This document shows, one piece after another, positions 16,859 to 30,231 of a stretch of 58,061 nucleotides of DNA. Location: positions 1-58,061 of the forward strand of contig CACKGK010000008.1 of the NCBI GenBank assembly GCA_902599665.1. Reading direction: 5' to 3'. The translations under genes were made by a program, and so were the position numbers. Below the pieces are notes generated by a model. That model ran no database searches, was not told the DNA's origin, and was given only the letters and a program-made list of their open reading frames with translations. Source of the stretch: an uncultured Pelagibacteraceae bacterium (GTDB taxonomy: Bacteria; Pseudomonadota; Alphaproteobacteria; Pelagibacterales; Pelagibacteraceae). Within the stretch, counting starts at the first letter, position 1; every line of letters starts with the position of its first letter.

Positions 16859-19263
16859 AATTTACTATAGGTTGGTTAAAGGAGCACCTCGACACCCAAA
16901 AAAAAGATAATGAGTTAATTGAAAAACTAACAAATATTGGTCTGGAAGTTGAGAGTTTTGAAAATCTAAGTTCTAGTTTAGACAGTTTTAAAGTAGCAAA
17001 GATTATTAATGCTGAACAGCATCCGAATGCAGATCGACTTAGAATATGTGATGTTGATATTGGGTTGGATAATACTGTTAAGGTAGTATGTGGAGCACCA
17101 AATGCAAAAAAAGATCTTTTAACTATTTATGCAGGTCCTGGATCAATAATTCCAAAAAATAACATGAAGCTTTCAGTTAGCAAGATTAGAGGGGTTACTT
17201 CTTATGGAATGCTGTGTTCAGAATCTGAACTAAATTTATCAAATGAAAGTGAAGGAATAATAGAACTACCAACTGGCAAATACTCTGGTAAAATTGGTAG
17301 AAACTTTTTTAATAGTAATACTGAAAAAGTTGTAGATTTATCAATTACACCTAATCGTCCTGATTGCTTGGGGGTAAGAGGTATAGCTAGAGATCTTGCT
17401 GCTGCTGGAGTTGGTAAATTAAAAAAAATTTCACTTAAAAATATTAAAAATAATGGGTCACAAAAAATTAAAGTTTCAATCACAAAAGATAAAAATCAAG
17501 GTTGTACGGTATTTGGTAGTTGCTTAATTGAGGGTGTTACTAATAAAGAAAGTCCTAAATGGCTTAAAGAAAAAATTATTTCACTTGGTCAAAAACCAAT
17601 TTCAGCAATTGTTGATATTACAAATTATGTAATGTTAGACTTAAATAGACCACTTCATGCATATGATGCAGATAAAATTGACAATGAAATTATAGTAAGA
17701 AATTCAAAAAATGGTGAAACTTTCGAAGCTCTTGATAACAAAGAGTACAAATTAGGTGATGATATGTGTGTTATTTCTGATAAATCTGGAGTTTTAGGCT
17801 TGGGAGGAATCATTGGAGGAATACGTTCTGGAACCGAAATTAATACTAAAAATATTTTATTAGAATCTGCTTATTTTATTCCTAGATCAATTAGAAAAAC
17901 TTCAAAATTATTAAATATTGATACTGATGCAAAATTCAGATTTGAAAGAGGAATTGATACTCAATCAATCGAATTAGGTTTGTCAAAAGCTGCTGAACTG
18001 ATATCTGAGATTTGTGGTGGTAAAATTAGTAATTTTGATATTCAAAAAACAGATAAGCATGAAAAGAATAAAATTAAATTTAACGTCTCCTTATTTGAAA
18101 AAATAACTGGTTTTAAAGTAAATGATAATGAAATAATTAAAATTTTAACTGATCTAGGATTTGAAGTTTCTAAGGATAAATTTGAATTAGATTTAAAAAT
18201 ACCCACTTGGAGACCTGACATAACTCAATCAATTGATATAGTCGAAGAAATAGTAAGAATTAAAGGGTATGAGAACATAGAAACCTTACAACCTGAAAAA
18301 ACTAAAATAAAAGATACTTTAAACGCACAACAAAAACTCTTTCACTTTCTTCAACGTTCTGTGGCATCCAAAGGTTATTTTGAGACTGTAACATGGTCAT
18401 TCACAGATTCAAAAATAAACAAACTTTTTAAGGAAAATTTAAAAGAAATAAAAATAGTAAATCCAATAAGTTCAGACTTAGATGTTTTGCGAAATTCGAT
18501 ATTCACAAATTTGACTTTTTATTTAAAAAAAAATTTAGATAGAGGATTTAAAGATATTTCGCTATTTGAAATTGGACCAATTTTTAAGGACAGTAAGCCT
18601 GGTGAACAATTGACAGTAATTGGTGCAATTAAATCAGGAAAAATATCAAGATTAAACTGGAACGAAAAAGACAGGGTAGTTGATGTTTTTGACGCGAAGA
18701 AGGATGTAATTCAGACACTAGTCGAAGCTGGATACGACAGGCAAAATTTTTTTGTAAAAGATGAATCTCCTTCATATTATCATCCAGGGAAATCTGGTTC
18801 TATTTATCTTGATAAGGATGAAATAGAGCCTGTTGCTTTTTTTGGTGAAATCCATCCAAATATTTTAAAAAAACTTGATATTAAAACTGAAGGTCTGGTT
18901 GGTTTTGAAATTCATATGGATTATCTAAAGGAGAATAAAATTAAGCTTAAAGACCTAAAAACAAATTTTGAATACTCAGATTATCAAAAATCGGAAAGAG
19001 ACTTTGCATTTGTGGTAGATAAAAATTTTAAGGCACAAGATTTAATAGAAATAATATCATCAATCGATAAAAATTTAATAAGATCTATTAAAATTTTTGA
19101 TATTTATGAGGGTGAAAATATTCCTCAAGACAAAAAGTCGATAGCTCTAAATGTAACAATTCAATCATCTGAAAAGACTTTAGAAGAGAGTGATCTTGAA
19201 AAAATTAATAAGTTAATTATTTCAACTGTAGAAACCAAATCTGGCGCAAAAATTAGATCCTAA
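16855..19263 (+). CDS. pheT: Phenylalanine--tRNA ligase beta subunit
   Basis: 802-aa noncatalytic PheRS subunit that performs tRNA binding and editing. Visible domains are the OB-fold EMAP-like tRNA-binding domain (~40-150: [22 protein letters not shown]), the B3/4 editing domain, the B5 domain (~400-475, with [20 protein letters not shown]), and the C-terminal ferredoxin-fold anticodon-binding domain (~705-802, ending GAKIRS). Full length. It overlaps pheS by 4 bp, and the lepA ATG directly follows the stop. Confidence 0.98.
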   Translation: MKFTIGWLKEHLDTQKKDNELIEKLTNIGLEVESFENLSSSLDSFKVAKIINAEQHPNADRLRICDVDIGLDNTVKVVCGAPNAKKDLLTIYAGPGSIIPKNNMKLSVSKIRGVTSYGMLCSESELNLSNESEGIIELPTGKYSGKIGRNFFNSNTEKVVDLSITPNRPDCLGVRGIARDLAAAGVGKLKKISLKNIKNNGSQKIKVSITKDKNQGCTVFGSCLIEGVTNKESPKWLKEKIISLGQKPISAIVDITNYVMLDLNRPLHAYDADKIDNEIIVRNSKNGETFEALDNKEYKLGDDMCVISDKSGVLGLGGIIGGIRSGTEINTKNILLESAYFIPRSIRKTSKLLNIDTDAKFRFERGIDTQSIELGLSKAAELISEICGGKISNFDIQKTDKHEKNKIKFNVSLFEKITGFKVNDNEIIKILTDLGFEVSKDKFELDLKIPTWRPDITQSIDIVEEIVRIKGYENIETLQPEKTKIKDTLNAQQKLFHFLQRSVASKGYFETVTWSFTDSKINKLFKENLKEIKIVNPISSDLDVLRNSIFTNLTFYLKKNLDRGFKDISLFEIGPIFKDSKPGEQLTVIGAIKSGKISRLNWNEKDRVVDVFDAKKDVIQTLVEAGYDRQNFFVKDESPSYYHPGKSGSIYLDKDEIEPVAFFGEIHPNILKKLDIKTEGLVGFEIHMDYLKENKIKLKDLKTNFEYSDYQKSERDFAFVVDKNFKAQDLIEIISSIDKNLIRSIKIFDIYEGENIPQDKKSIALNVTIQSSEKTLEESDLEKINKLIISTVETKSGAKIRS

Positions 19264-21078
19264 ATGTCTACTGAAATTGATAATATTAGAAATTTTGCAA
19301 TCATTGCCCATATTGACCATGGCAAGTCAACTATAGCAGATAGAATTATACATAAATGTGGTGGTTTGTCAGACAGAGAAATGAAATCTCAAGTGCTTGA
19401 CTCGATGGATATTGAAAGAGAGAGAGGTATAACTATTAAAGCTCAAACAGTAAAATTAAATTACAAATCTAAAGATGGAAAAACTTATATTCTTAATATT
19501 ATAGATACTCCAGGTCATGTTGATTTTAGTTATGAAGTAAGCAGATCTTTGTATGCTTGTGAAGGTTCAATATTAATTGTTGACAGTACTCAAGGAGTTG
19601 AAGCTCAAACATTAGCAAATGTTTATCAAGCTCTAGATATAAATCATGAAATAATACCAGTTTTAAATAAAATTGATTTACCAGCTTCAGACATTGATAG
19701 AACAAATAAACAAATTGAAGATGTAATAGGTATTGATACATCCAATGCTGTCCCATGTTCTGGAAAGACTGGTGAAGGAATTGATGAAATTTTAGAACAA
19801 ATTATCCATACTCTGCCAGGTCCAAAAGGTGAAAAAGATCAAAAACTAAAGTGTTTATTAGTAGACAGTTGGTATGACACTTATCTAGGCGTAGTCATTT
19901 TAGTAAGAGTAATTGATGGAAAAATTAAAAACAATATGAAAATTAAAATGATGTCTACAAATCAGGAATATTTTGTTGAAAAAGTAGGAGTTTTTACACC
20001 TAAACCAAAAGATGTTGATGAACTTAATTCTGGAGAGATTGGGTTTATAACAACAGGAATAAAAATTTTATCAGAAACAAAAGTTGGAGATACAATCTGT
20101 GATGCATCTAAACCATTATCAGAGTCATTACCTGGTTTTAAGCCAAGTAAACCAGTAGTGTTTTGTGGACTATTCCCAGTCGATAGCTCAGAGTACCAAA
20201 AATTAAAAGACGGATTAGCTAAATTAAAATTAAATGATTCTAGCTTTTCTTTTGAGCCCGAGTCTTCTTCAGCTTTAGGATTAGGTTTCAGGTGTGGTTT
20301 TTTAGGTTTGTTACACTTGGAAATAGTTACAGAAAGGCTTGAAAGAGAATTTGATATAAATCTATTAACTACAACTCCTGGAGTTGTTTATAAGATCCAT
20401 ATGAACAATGGTGATATAAAAGATTTACAAAATCCATCAAGTTTACCAGATCCAAGTTTGATAAAATTTATTGAAGAACCTTGGATCAAAGCAACTATTA
20501 TTACTCCTGATCAGTATCTTGGCCCTATAATGAAAATATGCCAAGATAAAAGAGGAATTCAAACTAACTTAAGTTACTCTGGAAGTAGAGCAGTTGTAAA
20601 TTATGAATTACCATTAAATGAAATAGTATTTGATTTTAATGATCGATTAAAATCTATGACAAGTGGATATGCTAGTTTCGATTATGAAATAATAGACCAT
20701 AGAGAGGGAGATCTTGTTAAAATGGGTATTTTAGTAAATACTGAGCCAGTAGACGCTCTAGCTATGATGATACACAAAGACTTTGCTCAAAAGACTGGAA
20801 GAGAGGTATGCGAGAAATTAAAAGATTTAATTCCAAGACATAATTTTATGATTCCGGTCCAAGCAGCAATAGGTGGGAAGATTATAGCAAGAGAAACAAT
20901 TAAAGGTTTTAAAAAAGATGTTTTAACTAAAATTCATGGAGGAGGAGCAACTGACAGAAAAAGAAAGTTACTTGAAAAGCAAAAAAAGGGTAAAGCAAGA
21001 GCAAAACAATTTGGGAAAGTTGAAATACCACAAGAAGCCTTTATAGGTGTTTTAAAAATTAATAAAGACTTAAAATAA
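19264..21078 (+). CDS. lepA: Elongation factor 4 (LepA), translational GTPase
   Basis: 604-aa ribosome-associated GTPase implicated in back-translocation and 30S biogenesis. G motifs: G1 [10 protein letters not shown]2 region [11 protein letters not shown]3 DTPGHVDF, G4 [12 protein letters not shown]-like domains follow, then the LepA-specific C-terminal domain ([23 protein letters not shown] and the basic [24 protein letters not shown]). The start abuts the pheT stop (TAAATG), an unusual partner for pheST but consistent with this packed operon. Confidence 0.98.
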   Translation: MSTEIDNIRNFAIIAHIDHGKSTIADRIIHKCGGLSDREMKSQVLDSMDIERERGITIKAQTVKLNYKSKDGKTYILNIIDTPGHVDFSYEVSRSLYACEGSILIVDSTQGVEAQTLANVYQALDINHEIIPVLNKIDLPASDIDRTNKQIEDVIGIDTSNAVPCSGKTGEGIDEILEQIIHTLPGPKGEKDQKLKCLLVDSWYDTYLGVVILVRVIDGKIKNNMKIKMMSTNQEYFVEKVGVFTPKPKDVDELNSGEIGFITTGIKILSETKVGDTICDASKPLSESLPGFKPSKPVVFCGLFPVDSSEYQKLKDGLAKLKLNDSSFSFEPESSSALGLGFRCGFLGLLHLEIVTERLEREFDINLLTTTPGVVYKIHMNNGDIKDLQNPSSLPDPSLIKFIEEPWIKATIITPDQYLGPIMKICQDKRGIQTNLSYSGSRAVVNYELPLNEIVFDFNDRLKSMTSGYASFDYEIIDHREGDLVKMGILVNTEPVDALAMMIHKDFAQKTGREVCEKLKDLIPRHNFMIPVQAAIGGKIIARETIKGFKKDVLTKIHGGGATDRKRKLLEKQKKGKARAKQFGKVEIPQEAFIGVLKINKDLK

Positions 21079-21098
21079 ATTTAATTAATGTATTTAAA

Positions 21099-22148
21099 TT
21101 GAATAAGACAATAGCATTTCATCTTAATCAAATGTCAGAAAGAGGTACTGAAATAAGTACTTTCGATTACGCCAAATACAATCAATTGTTACTTGGGAAT
21201 AAATCAATCATAATTGCAAATAGAAAAAAAATTTTCAATTCTGCAGAAAAGTTTTTTATAAGATTTTTGGTAAAATTAAATTTGGTTCAGGAAGGGAATA
21301 TCAAAATTTTTTCAAAGAGACAAAGATCAACATACGCAAAATTTACAAAAAACTTTAAAGTTTTTTTTTACGATAATCCTAGTGAAATTGATTTAATCTG
21401 CAAAGATAATAATGTTGATTACTTCTATGCTCAAAAATATGGAAATAGAGATCAAATAATGTCAAATTATGGTAAAAATCTTATGCATGTAGTTTTTATG
21501 TCAAATGAAGCTCATGGTGATAAATATTTATATATTTCCTCTTGGCTTGCAAAAACTATGACTGGAGACCCAAATTTACATGTGCCTTACATAGTTCACA
21601 ATTCTTATACAGATTTTAGTAAGAATTTAAGAAAAGATTTCAATATTTGTAAAAATGATACTGTTATTTCCTCTTATGGAGGAAAAAGAGTATTTGATAT
21701 TAAATTTGTAAAAGATGCCATAAAAGAAATATTAGAAGTAAGAAAAGACTTAGTTTTTATGTTTTTAAATATTGAACCTTTTCATAAACATCCAAGAATA
21801 CATTTTTTACCAAGATCAACCGATCAAATATACAAATCTCAATTTATAAATTCCTCTGATTATATGATCCATGCAAGATCCAGAGGTGAAACTTTTGGTC
21901 TTGCAATAGCAGAATTTTCTTCAAGAAATAAACCAATAATTACATATTCAGAGTCTCCTGAAAGAGCACATATAGATATTTTAAATAATAAATGTTTTCA
22001 GTATTCTTCAAAAAAAGGTTTGTATGATTTCCTAATTAATTTAGATAAAAATAAACTTTCAAAAGATAAAAATTTTTATAATTGCTACTCAAAAAAATTC
22101 AAACCAGAATCTGTAATGAAGCTTTTTCAAGAAAAATTTTTAGATTAG
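21099..22148 (+). CDS. Putative glycosyltransferase, GT-B-like
   Basis: 349-aa protein that I can place only loosely. The C-terminal part has GT4-like features: FINSSDYMIHARSRGETFGLAIAEFSSRNKPIITYSES resembles the nucleotide-sugar E-x7-E region. The N-terminal LNQMSERGTEISTFDYAKYN resembles the glycine-rich acceptor loop of GT-B enzymes. No signal peptide or TM segment is seen. The start chosen is TTG at 21099; the next option is ATG at 21132, which would trim 11 residues including part of the first strand. No clear Shine-Dalgarno is present. It sits 20 bp after lepA and faces a second transferase gene. Confidence 0.6.
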   Translation: MNKTIAFHLNQMSERGTEISTFDYAKYNQLLLGNKSIIIANRKKIFNSAEKFFIRFLVKLNLVQEGNIKIFSKRQRSTYAKFTKNFKVFFYDNPSEIDLICKDNNVDYFYAQKYGNRDQIMSNYGKNLMHVVFMSNEAHGDKYLYISSWLAKTMTGDPNLHVPYIVHNSYTDFSKNLRKDFNICKNDTVISSYGGKRVFDIKFVKDAIKEILEVRKDLVFMFLNIEPFHKHPRIHFLPRSTDQIYKSQFINSSDYMIHARSRGETFGLAIAEFSSRNKPIITYSESPERAHIDILNNKCFQYSSKKGLYDFLINLDKNKLSKDKNFYNCYSKKFKPESVMKLFQEKFLD

Positions 22149-22172
22149 ATTTTTAAAATATATTAAGAATAT

Positions 22173-23000
22173 TTATATTATAAATTCATTTAAGTCAGTC
22201 ATGTTTTCTAGAATATATTTAGGAAAACTATGATCAATATTCACTTTTTTAAGTTTTACATCCTCTCTTTCATATGGATCTTTTAATAATTTTATTCTTG
22301 TATTAATATCTTTTAAACTTGTCAGCTTGTCCTTATTAAATTCTTTATTTTTAAGTAAATGATTAATTTCATGATCAAATCTTTTTAATTTATTGCTTAT
22401 GTCATTTTCATTCATTAAATATGCAAAGTGCCATCCACCATCCCACTCTATATATCGATTAATTCTTTGGTCAATTCTCCACTTAGGTATATTTTTATTT
22501 CTAAACTCTCTTATTTTTTGTGCGCTTTTAAAAAATTTAAATTTACAACTTTTGGTACCAGGCCATTTATTATTCCACTTCAGACCACTATAATAATGAA
22601 TGTTAAATTTATAATAGTACATATTTTGCATGAAAACTGCACTGTTATATTTTAAATAATTTTCATTATCTAATTTGGGTATTTCATCAACATCAGAAAT
22701 TAAAATTATATCTTCGTCTATTAAACCAGTTAACCCTCTTTTAATTTGATTTCTTTGATAAAATTCATACTCCCAGTTATTTCCAACATGTTTTGGATAA
22801 TCTTCAATAAAATAATAATTAATTTTTTTTTGATATTTTTCAAATTTGTTTATATCAAAAAATTTAGATTTTGTTTCACCATTAAAATATTTATTTCCTT
22901 CTATTATTATAAATTTATCAACTTTGTTAAATAGACTTTCTAACCTTATTTTTAGTAATAAATCTTCCCCACAATATGTGAAACAATCATATATTTTCAT
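22173..23000 (-). CDS. Glycosyltransferase family 17 protein
   Basis: 275-aa protein resembling GT17 (beta-1,4-mannosyl-glycoprotein N-acetylglucosaminyltransferase family). Evidence: the start MKIYDCFTYCGEDLLLKIRL, the KFIIIEGNKYFNGE segment, the acidic metal-binding motif ILISDVDEIP, and GGWHFAYLM near residue 195. In bacteria these enzymes usually act on surface polysaccharides; the acceptor is unknown. It converges on the preceding transferase gene and starts 67 bp from tRNA-Ser. Placement beside a tRNA with a second transferase may reflect acquisition, though base composition is not visibly different. Confidence 0.82.
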   Translation of the reverse strand: MKIYDCFTYCGEDLLLKIRLESLFNKVDKFIIIEGNKYFNGETKSKFFDINKFEKYQKKINYYFIEDYPKHVGNNWEYEFYQRNQIKRGLTGLIDEDIILISDVDEIPKLDNENYLKYNSAVFMQNMYYYKFNIHYYSGLKWNNKWPGTKSCKFKFFKSAQKIREFRNKNIPKWRIDQRINRYIEWDGGWHFAYLMNENDISNKLKRFDHEINHLLKNKEFNKDKLTSLKDINTRIKLLKDPYEREDVKLKKVNIDHSFPKYILENMTDLNEFII

Positions 23001-23067
23001 ATTTTATCTTTAATCTATTTATTATATTTATATTACTTGAAAATTATAAATTTTTAATCACCAAAAT

Positions 23068-23157
23068 GGAGAGGTGGCCGAGTGGTTGAAGGCGCACGCT
23101 TGGAAAGCGTGTATAGGGGAAACTCTATCATGGGTTCGAATCCCATTCTCTCCGCCA
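23068..23157 (+). tRNA. tRNA-Ser(GGA)
   Basis: 90-nt class II tRNA. The acceptor GGAGAGG pairs with TCTCTCC (one G-U), and CCA is encoded at 23155-23157. The anticodon stem ACGC/GCGT encloses the loop TTGGAAA, giving anticodon GGA, which reads UCC/UCU. The long variable arm (TATAGGGGAAACTCTATC) is the serine hallmark. The T-arm is GGGTTCGAATCCC. It stands alone between the GT17 gene and gyrB. Confidence 0.97.
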
Positions 23158-25388
<2,231 letters not shown>

Positions 25389-25391
25389 TTA

Positions 25392-26669
25392 ATGGAGTTA
25401 AGTAGCAATTCCAAATCATCTTACTTAAACAAAATTACATATGTTAATTTAAGATGGATAGGTGTATTAGGTCAATTTATTACAATAAATGCTGTTGCAT
25501 TCTTATTTAAATTTGAATTCAATTTTTTACTAGCAAATATTATAGTTTTAGCAGGTGCTTTAAGTAACATTTTCCTATCTTATTTTTTTAAAAAAAATCA
25601 GCTTCAAGAAAAAATATCTTTAACCTTTCTTACCCTTGATATTATACAATTAAGTTTTTTGCTTTATTTAACAGGTGGTACCATAAATCCATTCTCAATA
25701 TTCCTAATAATACCAAGTATATTTGCATCAAATAGTTTAAGTATAAGAACAAATATTTTATTAATAATTTTGACAATATCTTCTATTATTCTTCTTACTT
25801 TCTATCATCAAGAATTACCTTCACCATTAAATGAATATATTTTTAATTATTACTATTATTATTCAGTACCTTTAGCTTTAATTATTGCACTTATTTTCCT
25901 AAGTTTTTTTGCTTTAACATTTGGAAATGAGTCAAAGGTTAGAAAGGATGCATTAGATAAAATTCAGGAGGTTATTTCTAAAGAGAATGAATTAGTTTCA
26001 TTAGGTGGACAAGCTGCAGCAGCTGCTCATTCTTTAGGTACACCACTTTCTACAATTAAAATAATTTCTCAAGATTTGTATGACAATTTCAAAAACAATA
26101 AAGAACTAAAAAAAGATGTTGAATTACTTTTAAGTCAAGTAGATAGATGCAATGTAATATTAAAAAAATTATCTTTAAATCCTGTGATTGAAGATGATTT
26201 TATAGATAAAGATATTACCCTATACAACTATGTGAAAGAAATTGTGAATTCCTTTAAGGAAATATCAGATAAAAAATTTATAATTAATAATGAGCAGAAT
26301 TATAATTCTTTTGAAATTTCAAAATTAATTGAAATTATTTATGGTATAAGAAATTTTATTGGAAATGCAAATAAGTTTGCAAAAAAAAATATTTATATTT
26401 CAATAACAAGTGACAGTGAGTACTCTTCGATATCAATAGAAGACGATGGATTGGGATTTCCAAAAGATGTATTAGCTAAAATTGGAGATCCATATATAAA
26501 ATCATTACAATCTGAAAATAAATCAAGAGCAGGGTTGGGCTTAGGAATATTTATAGGTAAAACATTATTAGAAAAAAATAAGGCAAAACTTTTAATTAGG
26601 AATTCAGAGACCAGAGGTGGTGCCGAAATTAAAATAGAGTGGTTTAACAAAGATTTAATTAGCCTCTAG
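25392..26669 (+). CDS. regB: RegB/PrrB/ActS-type redox sensor histidine kinase
   Basis: 425-aa membrane sensor kinase, with six hydrophobic segments in residues ~15-175. The ubiquinone-sensing heptapeptide GGTINPF occupies residues 95-101. The H-box [14 protein letters not shown] gives phospho-acceptor H213. C253 (DRCNVIL) lies 40 residues downstream, the same spacing as H225 and redox-active C265 in Rhodobacter capsulatus RegB. The C-terminal HATPase domain has the N box [20 protein letters not shown] and GLGLGIFIG. In known systems RegB-RegA controls respiration and energy genes by redox state. No regA or senC lies nearby. It starts 3 bp after gyrB and overlaps cobT tail-to-tail by 4 bp. 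Confidence 0.88.
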   Translation: MELSSNSKSSYLNKITYVNLRWIGVLGQFITINAVAFLFKFEFNFLLANIIVLAGALSNIFLSYFFKKNQLQEKISLTFLTLDIIQLSFLLYLTGGTINPFSIFLIIPSIFASNSLSIRTNILLIILTISSIILLTFYHQELPSPLNEYIFNYYYYYSVPLALIIALIFLSFFALTFGNESKVRKDALDKIQEVISKENELVSLGGQAAAAAHSLGTPLSTIKIISQDLYDNFKNNKELKKDVELLLSQVDRCNVILKKLSLNPVIEDDFIDKDITLYNYVKEIVNSFKEISDKKFIINNEQNYNSFEISKLIEIIYGIRNFIGNANKFAKKNIYISITSDSEYSSISIEDDGLGFPKDVLAKIGDPYIKSLQSENKSRAGLGLGIFIGKTLLEKNKAKLLIRNSETRGGAEIKIEWFNKDLISL

Positions 26670-28459
26670 TGAAGCTTTTTATTTTCAAATAGTCCACTTA
26701 ATTGATCTATCATAACATCCCCTAGTTCTTGTACATCAGAAATTTTGATAGCTTTTTCATAATATCGGGAAACATCATGACCTATTCCAATAGCTAATAT
26801 TTCTACTTCACTTTTATTCTCAATAAATTTAACAATTTTCTTCAAATTTTTCTCTAAAAAGTCTCCTGAATTAACAGATAATGTTGAGTCATCAACTGGT
26901 GCTCCATCTGAGATAACCATAAGGATTTTTCTTTCTTCTTTTCTTTTTTTTAATCTATTAAATGCCCAAGTAATCGCTTCGCCATCTATATTCTCTTTTA
27001 ATAAACCCTCTTTTAACATCAATCCTAAATTCTTTTTTGATTGTCTCCAATGAGAATCTGCACCTTTGTAAATTATGTGTCTCAAATCATTAAGTCTTCC
27101 AGGATTTTTCGTTTTTCCCAATCTGTTCCATTCCTGACGACTTTTACCACCTTTCCAATTCTTCGTTGTAAAACCGAGTATTTCAACTTTAACCGAGCAT
27201 CTTTCTAAGGTTCTAGATAAAATATCAGCGCATATTGCAGCTATTGTTATTGGTCTACCTCTCATTGACCCAGAGTTGTCAATTAAAAGAGTCACAATTG
27301 TATCTTTAAAGTCTAAATCTTTTTCTTTTTTAAATGATAAGGAGTTATATGGATCAATGATAATTCTAGGTAATTTTGAACTATCTAACAATCCTTCTTC
27401 TAGATCAAATTCCCATGATCGGTTTTGTTTTGCCATTAATTGCCTTTGCAATTTATTTGCTAATTTAGTAATTAAATCTTGAAAACTTGTAAGCTGCTGG
27501 TCTAAATTTTTTCTCAGTTTTTGAATTTCCTCTGCTGTATCTAGACTTTCTGCTTTAGCAACTTCATCGAATTCAGTAGTAAATATTTTATATTCTTTGT
27601 CGCTTAAACTTAAATTTTTTTTTTGTATAACATTTTCTGACTCGGCATCCTCATTATTTTCACTACCAAGCTGATCTTCAAGTCTAAACTCATTTACTTC
27701 ATCATTGCTATCCATTCCTTGACTTATATTTTCATCTTCGCTTGTTTTGCTAGAGTCATTATTATCTTTATCTTCATTGTTATTAGAATTATTTTGATCT
27801 TGCGTATCATCATTTTCTTCATTTTCTTTTTCAGTTGTGTCATCATTTTCAAATATATCCATACTTTCTAAAATTTCAGAAAATTTAGCATTATACACTT
27901 CTTGATTTTCTAAATTTTTTTTTAAAAATTCAAAATGTTTGTTTATTGACTTATCAAAATCTTTCTCCCAAAACTTTAAAATTTCTTTATTCTCTGCATA
28001 TAATTCAACATTAAAAAATTTGTTTGTCATATAAATTTCAAAAGCATCAACAATATTTGTATCTTCTTTTTTTGTTATTTTTTCTTGTTTAAGATGTCGA
28101 AGTCTATTTTTATAATTTTCTTTAAAATTTTTAGAAATTCCTTTTAGCATATCTGAACCAAGTAATTCATATCTTACCTTTTCTGCAAGTTGGTAGAGTG
28201 TTCTACATGAGGGATTTTGTGGATTATTTTTATTTAATAATTTTCTGTTTGAAAATCTTTTTTTTAAAGCCTCAGAATCTGTTTCAGCTCTTAGTTTTTT
28301 AAATTGATTTTTATCATTAATATTGTCAATATCTCCAATATCATAGACTTTATCTACGTTTTTTTTATTTTTGATAACTTTATAGTCATCTGAAATTACT
28401 TTATAGGTTGATTGAAGGGCTTGTTTGAATTTCTCTTTAATACTATCTTCTTTGTTCAT
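26666..28459 (-). CDS. cobT: CobT-like VWA-domain protein (cobaltochelatase subunit family)
   Basis: 597 aa from ATG 28459; a TTG one codon earlier is also possible, but ATG gives a TGATG junction with cobS. Residues ~1-200 match the CobT N-terminal domain ([21 protein letters not shown]). Residues ~205-285 are a low-complexity Asp/Glu/Asn/Ser linker. The C-terminal von Willebrand A domain has the MIDAS signature [13 protein letters not shown] and [12 protein letters not shown]. With CobS and CobN, CobT inserts cobalt into hydrogenobyrinate diamide in aerobic B12 synthesis. No cobN or other B12 gene is in the window, so a different AAA+/VWA remodelling role is possible. Confidence 0.9.
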   Translation of the reverse strand: MNKEDSIKEKFKQALQSTYKVISDDYKVIKNKKNVDKVYDIGDIDNINDKNQFKKLRAETDSEALKKRFSNRKLLNKNNPQNPSCRTLYQLAEKVRYELLGSDMLKGISKNFKENYKNRLRHLKQEKITKKEDTNIVDAFEIYMTNKFFNVELYAENKEILKFWEKDFDKSINKHFEFLKKNLENQEVYNAKFSEILESMDIFENDDTTEKENEENDDTQDQNNSNNNEDKDNNDSSKTSEDENISQGMDSNDEVNEFRLEDQLGSENNEDAESENVIQKKNLSLSDKEYKIFTTEFDEVAKAESLDTAEEIQKLRKNLDQQLTSFQDLITKLANKLQRQLMAKQNRSWEFDLEEGLLDSSKLPRIIIDPYNSLSFKKEKDLDFKDTIVTLLIDNSGSMRGRPITIAAICADILSRTLERCSVKVEILGFTTKNWKGGKSRQEWNRLGKTKNPGRLNDLRHIIYKGADSHWRQSKKNLGLMLKEGLLKENIDGEAITWAFNRLKKRKEERKILMVISDGAPVDDSTLSVNSGDFLEKNLKKIVKFIENKSEVEILAIGIGHDVSRYYEKAIKISDVQELGDVMIDQLSGLFENKKLH

Positions 28460-29433
28460 CAAATTTGAATATTAATCATTGACTCTGGTAGCTCTTCCCC
28501 AAAACATCTTTGATAATATTCGGCAATAGTATTTTTCTCAGCATCGTCACATTTGTTTAAAAACGTTACTCTAAATGCATATCCTATATCTTTAAAAATT
28601 TCGGAATTTTCTGCCCAATGTAAAACTGTTCTAGGACTCATTACTGTAGATATATCACCTGCCATAAAACCTTTTCTAGTAAGTGAAGCAACTTTTATCA
28701 TGTTTGAAACTTGTTCTTTACCTTTAGGATTATTTAAATTTTTGTTCTTACCTAATATAATTTCCATTTCTTTATCTAAACTAAGATAGTTTAATGTAGA
28801 TACAATATTCCATCTATCCATTTGTCCCTGGTTAATTTGTTGCGTCCCGTGATACAATCCAGTCGTATCACCTAGTCCTACAGTATTTGTTGTTGCAAAA
28901 AGCCTAAAAAATTTATTTTGTTTAATAACTTTATTTTTATCTAACAAAGTAAAACTACCCTCTGACTCGAGTACTCGCTGGATAACAAACATTACATCTG
29001 GTCTCCCAGCGTCATATTCATCAAAAACTAAGGCTACAGGATTTTGAATTGACCAAGGAAGTATTCCTTCTTTAAATTCAGTGATTTGTTTACCATCTTT
29101 GATTACTATTGAGTCTTTACCTATTAAGTCAATCCTACTAACATGGCTATCAAGATTAATCCTAATACAAGGCCAATTTAATCTAGCAGCAATTTGTTCG
29201 ATATGCGTTGATTTTCCAGTTCCATGGTACCCTTGAATTAAAACTCTTTTGTTAAAGGAAAATCCGGATAAAATAGCTAACGTTGTGTCTTTATCGAACT
29301 TATAAGTCTTATCAATTTCTGGGACGTACTCGCTTGTTTTTGAAAATGCATCAACTTCCATGTCACTTTCAATACCAAAAGTTTGTTTAATAGATAACTT
29401 AATGTCAGGTGTATGGTTAATATTTGGTGTCAA
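28459..29433 (-). CDS. cobS: CobS-like AAA+ ATPase
   Basis: 324-aa MoxR/CobS-class AAA+ ATPase. The N terminus [18 protein letters not shown] is characteristic of CobS. Walker A is [13 protein letters not shown], Walker B is [13 protein letters not shown], and sensor 1 is LFATTNTVG; the C-terminal helical part contains [12 protein letters not shown]. The start is TTG at 29433, supported by alignment of the first conserved residues and by no better start nearby. It overlaps the J-domain gene by 17 bp and cobT by 1 bp, so the three are translationally linked. It forms ring complexes with CobT-type VWA partners. Confidence 0.9.
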   Translation of the reverse strand: MTPNINHTPDIKLSIKQTFGIESDMEVDAFSKTSEYVPEIDKTYKFDKDTTLAILSGFSFNKRVLIQGYHGTGKSTHIEQIAARLNWPCIRINLDSHVSRIDLIGKDSIVIKDGKQITEFKEGILPWSIQNPVALVFDEYDAGRPDVMFVIQRVLESEGSFTLLDKNKVIKQNKFFRLFATTNTVGLGDTTGLYHGTQQINQGQMDRWNIVSTLNYLSLDKEMEIILGKNKNLNNPKGKEQVSNMIKVASLTRKGFMAGDISTVMSPRTVLHWAENSEIFKDIGYAFRVTFLNKCDDAEKNTIAEYYQRCFGEELPESMINIQI

Positions 29434-29950
29434 TTTTATCCTTATATGTATTTTTTAACTGAGTATAAGCTAAAGTTATTACTTTAAGCTTGTCTTCAAA
29501 TTTTTTATTTCCAGAATTCATATCAGGGTGAAATTTTTTGACAAGCTTTTTAAATTTTTCTTGGACTTTTTCCCATTTTAATCCAACACTAATACCTAAT
29601 ATATTAAAGGCTTTTAAATCATTGTGATTAAATTTAAATCTATTCATATTGTTAAAATCATTATTAAATTTAAATTTATCCATCTCATCTTTTAAAGCAT
29701 TACTCCAAAGAACTTTAAAGAAATTATCAGATGAACTAAAACTTTGTGTTGGTTTATGCCAAGTCATGTCAGACCTTAAAAATTCAATTATTTGTTGATC
29801 ACTCATACCTGTAAAATAATTCCAACTTTTATTAAATTCTTTAACATGGTTTAAACATAGTAATCTATAATCTTTGCTATTATCTCTCTCTTTAGGTGCT
29901 TTAAAAAGACCTTCTTCTGAACAATTATTCCAATCGCAAATATTTTTCAT
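29417..29950 (-). CDS. J-domain (DnaJ-like) co-chaperone next to CobS
   Basis: 177 aa with two parts. Residues 1-65 hold a Cys/His element (C5, C10, C32, H35) and the conserved NKSWNYFTGMSD stretch. Residues ~113-177 form a J domain placed at the C terminus, with the HPD motif in KKLVKKFHPDMNSG. J domains stimulate DnaK ATPase and deliver clients. This architecture beside bolA and cobS is, from memory, a conserved alphaproteobacterial arrangement, but its client is not known to me. It is divergent from bolA with a 20-bp spacer, and its 3' end overlaps cobS. Confidence 0.85.
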   Translation of the reverse strand: MKNICDWNNCSEEGLFKAPKERDNSKDYRLLCLNHVKEFNKSWNYFTGMSDQQIIEFLRSDMTWHKPTQSFSSSDNFFKVLWSNALKDEMDKFKFNNDFNNMNRFKFNHNDLKAFNILGISVGLKWEKVQEKFKKLVKKFHPDMNSGNKKFEDKLKVITLAYTQLKNTYKDKIDTKY

Positions 29951-29970
29951 GATATATAATACTTTATAAA

Positions 29971-30231
29971 ATGAATATTAATCAACTAATTGAAACTGTA
30001 GAAAAAAAAATTTTGTCGCAGGATTGTATTTCAAAAGTTTATATAGAGGACAAGTCATTTCTGCACAAAAATCATAAATCTAATGAAAATGGAAAATTTC
30101 ACATTGTTCTTTCGATTGAGTCTGATGAGTTAAAGAATAAAAGTAAATTATATTCAACAAGATTTATTTACAAAATTTTAGATAACGAATTAAAAAAATA
30201 TATTCATTCATTGCAGATTAAATTACTTTAA
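29971..30231 (+). CDS. bolA: BolA-family protein
   Basis: 86-aa BolA/IbaG-fold protein. Features include the helix MNINQLIETVEKKILS, a central strand KFHIVLSIESDELKNKSKLYSTRFIYKIL (S-x-F/L-x-x-x-S-x-x-x-R-x-R-like positions partly kept), and a C-terminal strand IHSLQIKLL. BolA proteins partner monothiol glutaredoxins in Fe-S trafficking. The family's usual C-terminal His ligand is not obvious here. It is divergent from the J-domain gene and overlaps the aroB 3' end by 9 bp. Confidence 0.82.
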   Translation: MNINQLIETVEKKILSQDCISKVYIEDKSFLHKNHKSNENGKFHIVLSIESDELKNKSKLYSTRFIYKILDNELKKYIHSLQIKLL

